Assembly (NCBI RefSeq): GCF_014698035.1
Contig: NZ_JACJSF010000022.1
Location: 40,394 to 104,393, forward strand
DNA: 64,000 nt
Direction of reading: 5' to 3'
From: Desmonostoc muscorum FACHB-395
GTDB lineage: Bacteria > Cyanobacteriota > Cyanobacteriia > Cyanobacteriales > Nostocaceae
A program made the position numbers and the translations under genes. Of this stretch, positions 61,470 through 64,000 are shown one piece after another (the first letter of the stretch is position 1; every line of letters begins with the position of its first letter). Under the pieces are notes generated by a model. The model worked only from the letters and a program-made list of their open reading frames with translations. It searched no databases and had not been told where the DNA came from.

Positions 61470-62366
61470 TTAAAACTTTAACGTCGTGGGTAGATATTTA
61501 GCCACTAAATCCTCATAGTATGGTCTTAAGTTTTGCCAATCGGGAGGAGTAGGGTTTTTTGAATACAAATCATAAGGATTGAATAAATTCACCCATTTAA
61601 ACATTTCTCGATCGTGATTATCCATCAAATGGTTATATGCGTTTTCGCGGTGTTGAGGATAAAAGGAGTGATAGCGAAGCATATACAACGCCGGTTCAGG
61701 CAAATAGTTTTTCATTATTTGATATAAATACTCATCATGCCCCCATGAAATATGTACATTACTCAATCCACAATTCGGCTCATAAATACCATATTTAGTG
61801 TTGTAATTGGGATTATTGTAATCAGGGTTGTCTTTGAAAAATTCCGAGAAAACAATTTTATCAGAGAATGCACAACCCACTGGATAAGTATCACCGACAG
61901 TAGCCCATTGAGGCTCACCAAATAGACAAAGCACCTTCCCCAGATCGTGAAAGAAGCCAGTAAGTACCATCCAATCAGGATGACCATCAGCGCGAATGGC
62001 TTCTGATGTTTGCAATAAATGCTGTAGCTGATCCATATCTGTATCAGGATCTGAATCATCTACTAATTGATTCAAAAATTCAACCGCATTCCAAACAGAC
62101 ATTTCTTTCTTATCAAACTTGAGAAAATTCTTTTCTTTCTCAAGTACAAAATTATATGTCTGATTAATATGATTTAACCGATAAAATTCTTTCACCGTAT
62201 CTCTAGTAGGCGTTTGGTAATTCCTATACTCTTCGGTGGTTTTACCTTCTTTAACTATGCTGTCTGGATTGGGATAGCGATTGAGTAAGTCTTCTTCCCA
62301 CTCTTCTAGCGAATGTAAGGGGTTGTTTTGAGCTTGTTCGATGGAATTCTTTAAAATCTGAGACAT
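61470..62366 (-). CDS. Myo-inositol oxygenase
   Basis: 298 residues from the ATG at 62366 ([16 protein letters not shown]); a longer frame to 62540 runs through repeat sequence and is rejected. The di-iron HD-like core is visible: [26 protein letters not shown] (His-Asp pair), [19 protein letters not shown] (later His and Asp ligands), [10 protein letters not shown]. These match MIOX, a monooxygenase that converts myo-inositol to D-glucuronate. This feeds a uronate pathway, consistent with the gluconokinase gene downstream in the locus and with the uronate-type hrm enzymes known from N. punctiforme. Length is normal (about 285-300). Confidence 0.88.
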   Translation of the reverse strand: MSQILKNSIEQAQNNPLHSLEEWEEDLLNRYPNPDSIVKEGKTTEEYRNYQTPTRDTVKEFYRLNHINQTYNFVLEKEKNFLKFDKKEMSVWNAVEFLNQLVDDSDPDTDMDQLQHLLQTSEAIRADGHPDWMVLTGFFHDLGKVLCLFGEPQWATVGDTYPVGCAFSDKIVFSEFFKDNPDYNNPNYNTKYGIYEPNCGLSNVHISWGHDEYLYQIMKNYLPEPALYMLRYHSFYPQHRENAYNHLMDNHDREMFKWVNLFNPYDLYSKNPTPPDWQNLRPYYEDLVAKYLPTTLKF

Positions 62367-62404
62367 ATCCAATACTGCTCGGTTAAGGATTTTTAACTCG
62401 GAAT

Positions 62405-62465
62405 TGGGCTTGGGGAAAAGGTTAAAGGATAAAGGTTTTTCCCTTCCCCTTTTCCCCTTAACCGA
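62405..62465. repeat. Short repeat block upstream of the inositol oxygenase
   Basis: GGGGAAAAGGTTAAAGGATA and its complement-like CCCTTTTCCCCTTAACC form a purine/pyrimidine repeat and hairpin. This is another intergenic short tandem repeat type and explains the false extension of the reading frame. Confidence 0.55.
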
Positions 62466-62535
62466 CAAGTATTGGAGACATATCTTGTTACTTGTCGGTA
62501 TTGATTTTCTAAATCGGACTTTGGGAATCCATTTA

Positions 62536-62549
62536 TGCACAGGTGTGCA
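62536..62549. promoter_or_regulatory. LacI/GalR-type operator candidate 1
   Basis: TGCACAGGTGTGCA is a palindrome except for its centre. It lies about 170-183 bases upstream of the inositol oxygenase start. Confidence 0.65.
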
Positions 62550-62571
62550 AAAGCTGTAATTGATTTATTTT

Positions 62572-62585
62572 TGCACACGTGTGCA
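62572..62585. promoter_or_regulatory. LacI/GalR-type operator candidate 2 (perfect palindrome)
   Basis: TGCACACGTGTGCA is a perfect 14-bp palindrome, 36 bases from candidate 1. The TGCACA-n2-TGTGCA pattern fits LacI/GalR repressors; HrmR of the N. punctiforme hrm locus is a member of that family. Confidence 0.7.
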
Positions 62586-62804
62586 GAGACGTGTGTTAAG
62601 TTTCTTTTCCATCTGCAAAACTGTGTACAACACACTTCGTCAAGCGTTTTTTACAATCCAATCGGGATTAGACAAAAGTATTGATAAAGTACACGAAATT
62701 TAGAGCGCAGACTTAAAATCAAGTACTTATGCGATCTGTGTAGGAATAAGTTTATACCAATAGATAATTCATCTGTTGGATAGATTTTTGAATAAATAGC
62801 TTTA

Positions 62805-62818
62805 TACACACCTGTGTA
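62805..62818. promoter_or_regulatory. LacI/GalR-type operator candidate 3
   Basis: TACACACCTGTGTA has the same layout with T-A replacing G-C at the second position of each half. It lies between the small orphan gene and the inositol oxygenase gene. Confidence 0.5.
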
Positions 62819-62860
62819 AAATCTATATTAAGTTTTTTGTCGGTTTTACCTAGAGGAGTG

Positions 62861-63184
62861 TTAAGTTGTCAATTGTATGGTGTGCGAATACTTGATAATA
62901 TTAGCCAACTCTTGCAATTGTTTTATTGCTTCTGCACCCTCCAACTTCATTAATTCGCGATCGTCCCATAATTCCATCCAAGTAATTCCGTAATCAGACA
63001 CTACAAAACGAATCAGATGCTTTTCTCGTAGGCTAACCATAAATGAAGCACTCTTCATTTGGTCGCCGCACGTATAACATGAGGCAGAATACCCACGCCG
63101 CTCAAGAATAATTGTCAAGGCTTGTAGGTTCATTACCAAGTCTTGAACGAATTCTTGATGTTGTTGCGCTAGTCTTAGAAACAC
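62861..63184 (-). CDS. Small orphan protein in the inositol/gluconate block
   Basis: The 107-residue protein starts at GTG, which is supported by a TAGGAG ribosome site seven bases upstream. It contains a coiled N-terminal helix (LRLAQQHQEFVQDLVMNLQAL), a Cys pair in CYTCGD and a C-terminal helix (AIKQLQELANIIKY). I do not recognise a family. The N. punctiforme hrm locus is known to include a small protein without homologues (HrmA); this gene is in a comparable place, but I cannot confirm it. It lies between gluconokinase and inositol oxygenase. Confidence 0.6.
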   Translation of the reverse strand: MFLRLAQQHQEFVQDLVMNLQALTIILERRGYSASCYTCGDQMKSASFMVSLREKHLIRFVVSDYGITWMELWDDRELMKLEGAEAIKQLQELANIIKYSHTIQLTT

Positions 63185-63321
63185 TAGTTTTCTCCTACCA
63201 CTACAGTTATGTGGTTGCTTTTAAAGATTCTTTAGACTTACATCCGACGTATTTAGTTGCCAAAAGTTCGTGTTTTCGTAGAGACGTGATTAATCTTAAC
63301 CTTACGGTTTTAACCAATCAG

Positions 63322-63807
63322 CTAAAGTCTCAAAGCCGTTCTAATATTCTGGACAATGATCTGGGGTGGTTGTGCAACATCCATAGATATCGTATCTAAT
63401 GGTTCTTCGAGAGTATCAAACTGGCTATTGAGAAGTGTTTCGCTCATGTAATGATTGCTACGTTCTTTTAACCGTATTTGAATCAACTCATAAGAGCCTT
63501 TGAGGTAAACTAACTTAGTGCGAACGCTATCCGATACCAAAAATTGCCGATAGCTGTCTTTTAAAGCCGAACACGCCAGCACGACATTTTTATTTTCTTG
63601 CAGCCAATGTTTGATGGCTGCTTGCAAATCTTTCAACCAAGGCATCCTGTCAGCTTCAGTCAACGGGATACCGCGCCGCATTTTCTCAACATTCTCTGGT
63701 GAGTGGAAACTATCAGCATCACTAAACTCCCAGCCTAAAGAGTCTGCTAGCAGTTTTCCTATAGTGGTTTTACCAGAACCAGATACACCCATGACGATAA
63801 TAATCAT
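63322..63807 (-). CDS. gntK: Gluconokinase (HrmK-like)
   Basis: The 161-residue protein has the P-loop GVSGSGKTT (about 7-15) and SDADSFHSPENVEKMRRGIPLTEADRMPWL, the substrate-binding block of GntK. NVVLACSALKDSYRQFL, VYLKGSYELIQIRLKER and SQFDTLEEP follow as in the family. It phosphorylates D-gluconate to 6-phosphogluconate for the oxidative pentose phosphate pathway. N. punctiforme HrmK is a gluconate kinase of this kind. The gene is upstream of the small orphan gene and the inositol oxygenase on the same strand. Confidence 0.9.
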   Translation of the reverse strand: MIIIVMGVSGSGKTTIGKLLADSLGWEFSDADSFHSPENVEKMRRGIPLTEADRMPWLKDLQAAIKHWLQENKNVVLACSALKDSYRQFLVSDSVRTKLVYLKGSYELIQIRLKERSNHYMSETLLNSQFDTLEEPLDTISMDVAQPPQIIVQNIRTALRL

Positions 63808-63840
63808 ATTTTTTGAAGAAAAGTTAAGTTATTGAGGTAA

Positions 63841-64000
63841 TACCAATTTAATGTGAAGTTGCACATATCTTGATCCCCCTAAATCCCCCTTAAGAAGCAG
63901 GGCTGATTCATTCCCTAAAGAGCTTTAAAAATCAAGGGTTCTAGCGATTAAAAATTAGTTATTTTGTTACTAGCGTGCCGATGAAACCAACTATTTTCCT
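63841..64000. mobile_element. MITE-like element B, second copy (cut by window edge)
   Basis: It begins TACCAATTTAATGTGAAGTT and continues GCACATATCTTGATCCCCCT, the reverse complement of the right end of element B at 4641-4939 with one changed base in that stretch. The far terminus is outside the window. Confidence 0.6.

Noticed and set aside
62393..62635. A frame extending inositol oxygenase upstream and another overlapping the operators
   Set aside because: The segment is a purine-rich short repeat plus palindromic operators; the family start fits the ATG at 62366.
1..64000. tRNA, rRNA, CRISPR arrays, intact transposases, integrases or phage genes
   Set aside because: I looked for T-loop and CCA-like patterns, regular spacer arrays and DDE motifs and saw none; a dedicated scan would be more sensitive.

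Overview
The window looks like the chromosome of a filamentous, heterocyst-type cyanobacterium close to Nostoc, most likely Nostoc punctiforme-like. The evidence is a complete phycocyanin operon, many GCGATCGC (HIP1) octamers, several short interspersed repeat families typical of Nostoc, NB-ARC/WD40 giant proteins, and a sugar/uronate block that resembles the N. punctiforme frt/glcP/hrm region. This assignment rests on recognition of families, not on a database search. I see no tRNA, rRNA, CRISPR array or intact transposase.

Layout. 1-4153: start of a site-2-protease-like gene, a sulfurtransferase, a small membrane protein, a LuxR-type regulator and a GGDEF/EAL protein. 4470-4939: two abutting MITE-like elements. 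5035-11576: a hopanoid-modification cluster in two divergent units, a phosphorylase (HpnG-like) plus a di-iron ferritin-like protein on the minus strand, and an RND transporter, hpnA and hpnH on the plus strand. 12089-12766: a methyltransferase. 13434-18625: cpcB-cpcA-(two rod linkers)-cpcD-cpcE-cpcF, with a strong hairpin after cpcA and no cpcG behind it. 18839-22750: an HD phosphohydrolase and putA. 22981-27898: two CopG-like small proteins in opposite orientation and an HTH/NB-ARC/14-blade WD40 protein. 27923-31859: an unusual trio of ThDP enzyme, KAS III-like enzyme and secreted PEP-CTERM GDSL esterase. 32192-41191: mixed genes (HAD, DUF5895-like, MltA, DUF4278, Ser/Thr kinase, heme-type sensor, PhnD-like lipoprotein, TIR/deoxyribosyltransferase-like protein). 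41915-44686: a three-GAF histidine kinase with cyanobacteriochrome features. 45645-50377: a NADAR protein, a two-component system beside two paralogous secreted proteins with matching operator-like sites, and HdeD.

51304-63807 reads as one carbon-uptake and sugar-acid block, all on the minus strand: outer-membrane porin, scyllo-inositol-dehydrogenase-like oxidoreductase, MFS sugar porter (GlcP-like), a ribose/fructose-type ABC transporter (permease, double ATPase, two binding lipoproteins; Frt-like), myo-inositol oxygenase, a small orphan protein and gluconokinase (HrmK-like). Three near-identical palindromes upstream of the inositol oxygenase look like LacI/GalR-type operators. Together they suggest uptake of hexoses or inositol and conversion through glucuronate/gluconate, a route tied to hormogonium control and plant symbiosis in N. 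punctiforme.

The most novel-looking material is the ThDP/KAS III/GDSL trio, the di-iron protein in the hopanoid cluster, the duplicated operator next to the two-component system, and the finding that an 'intergenic' short tandem repeat family has entered two genes in frame (an RND pump and the photoreceptor-like kinase).
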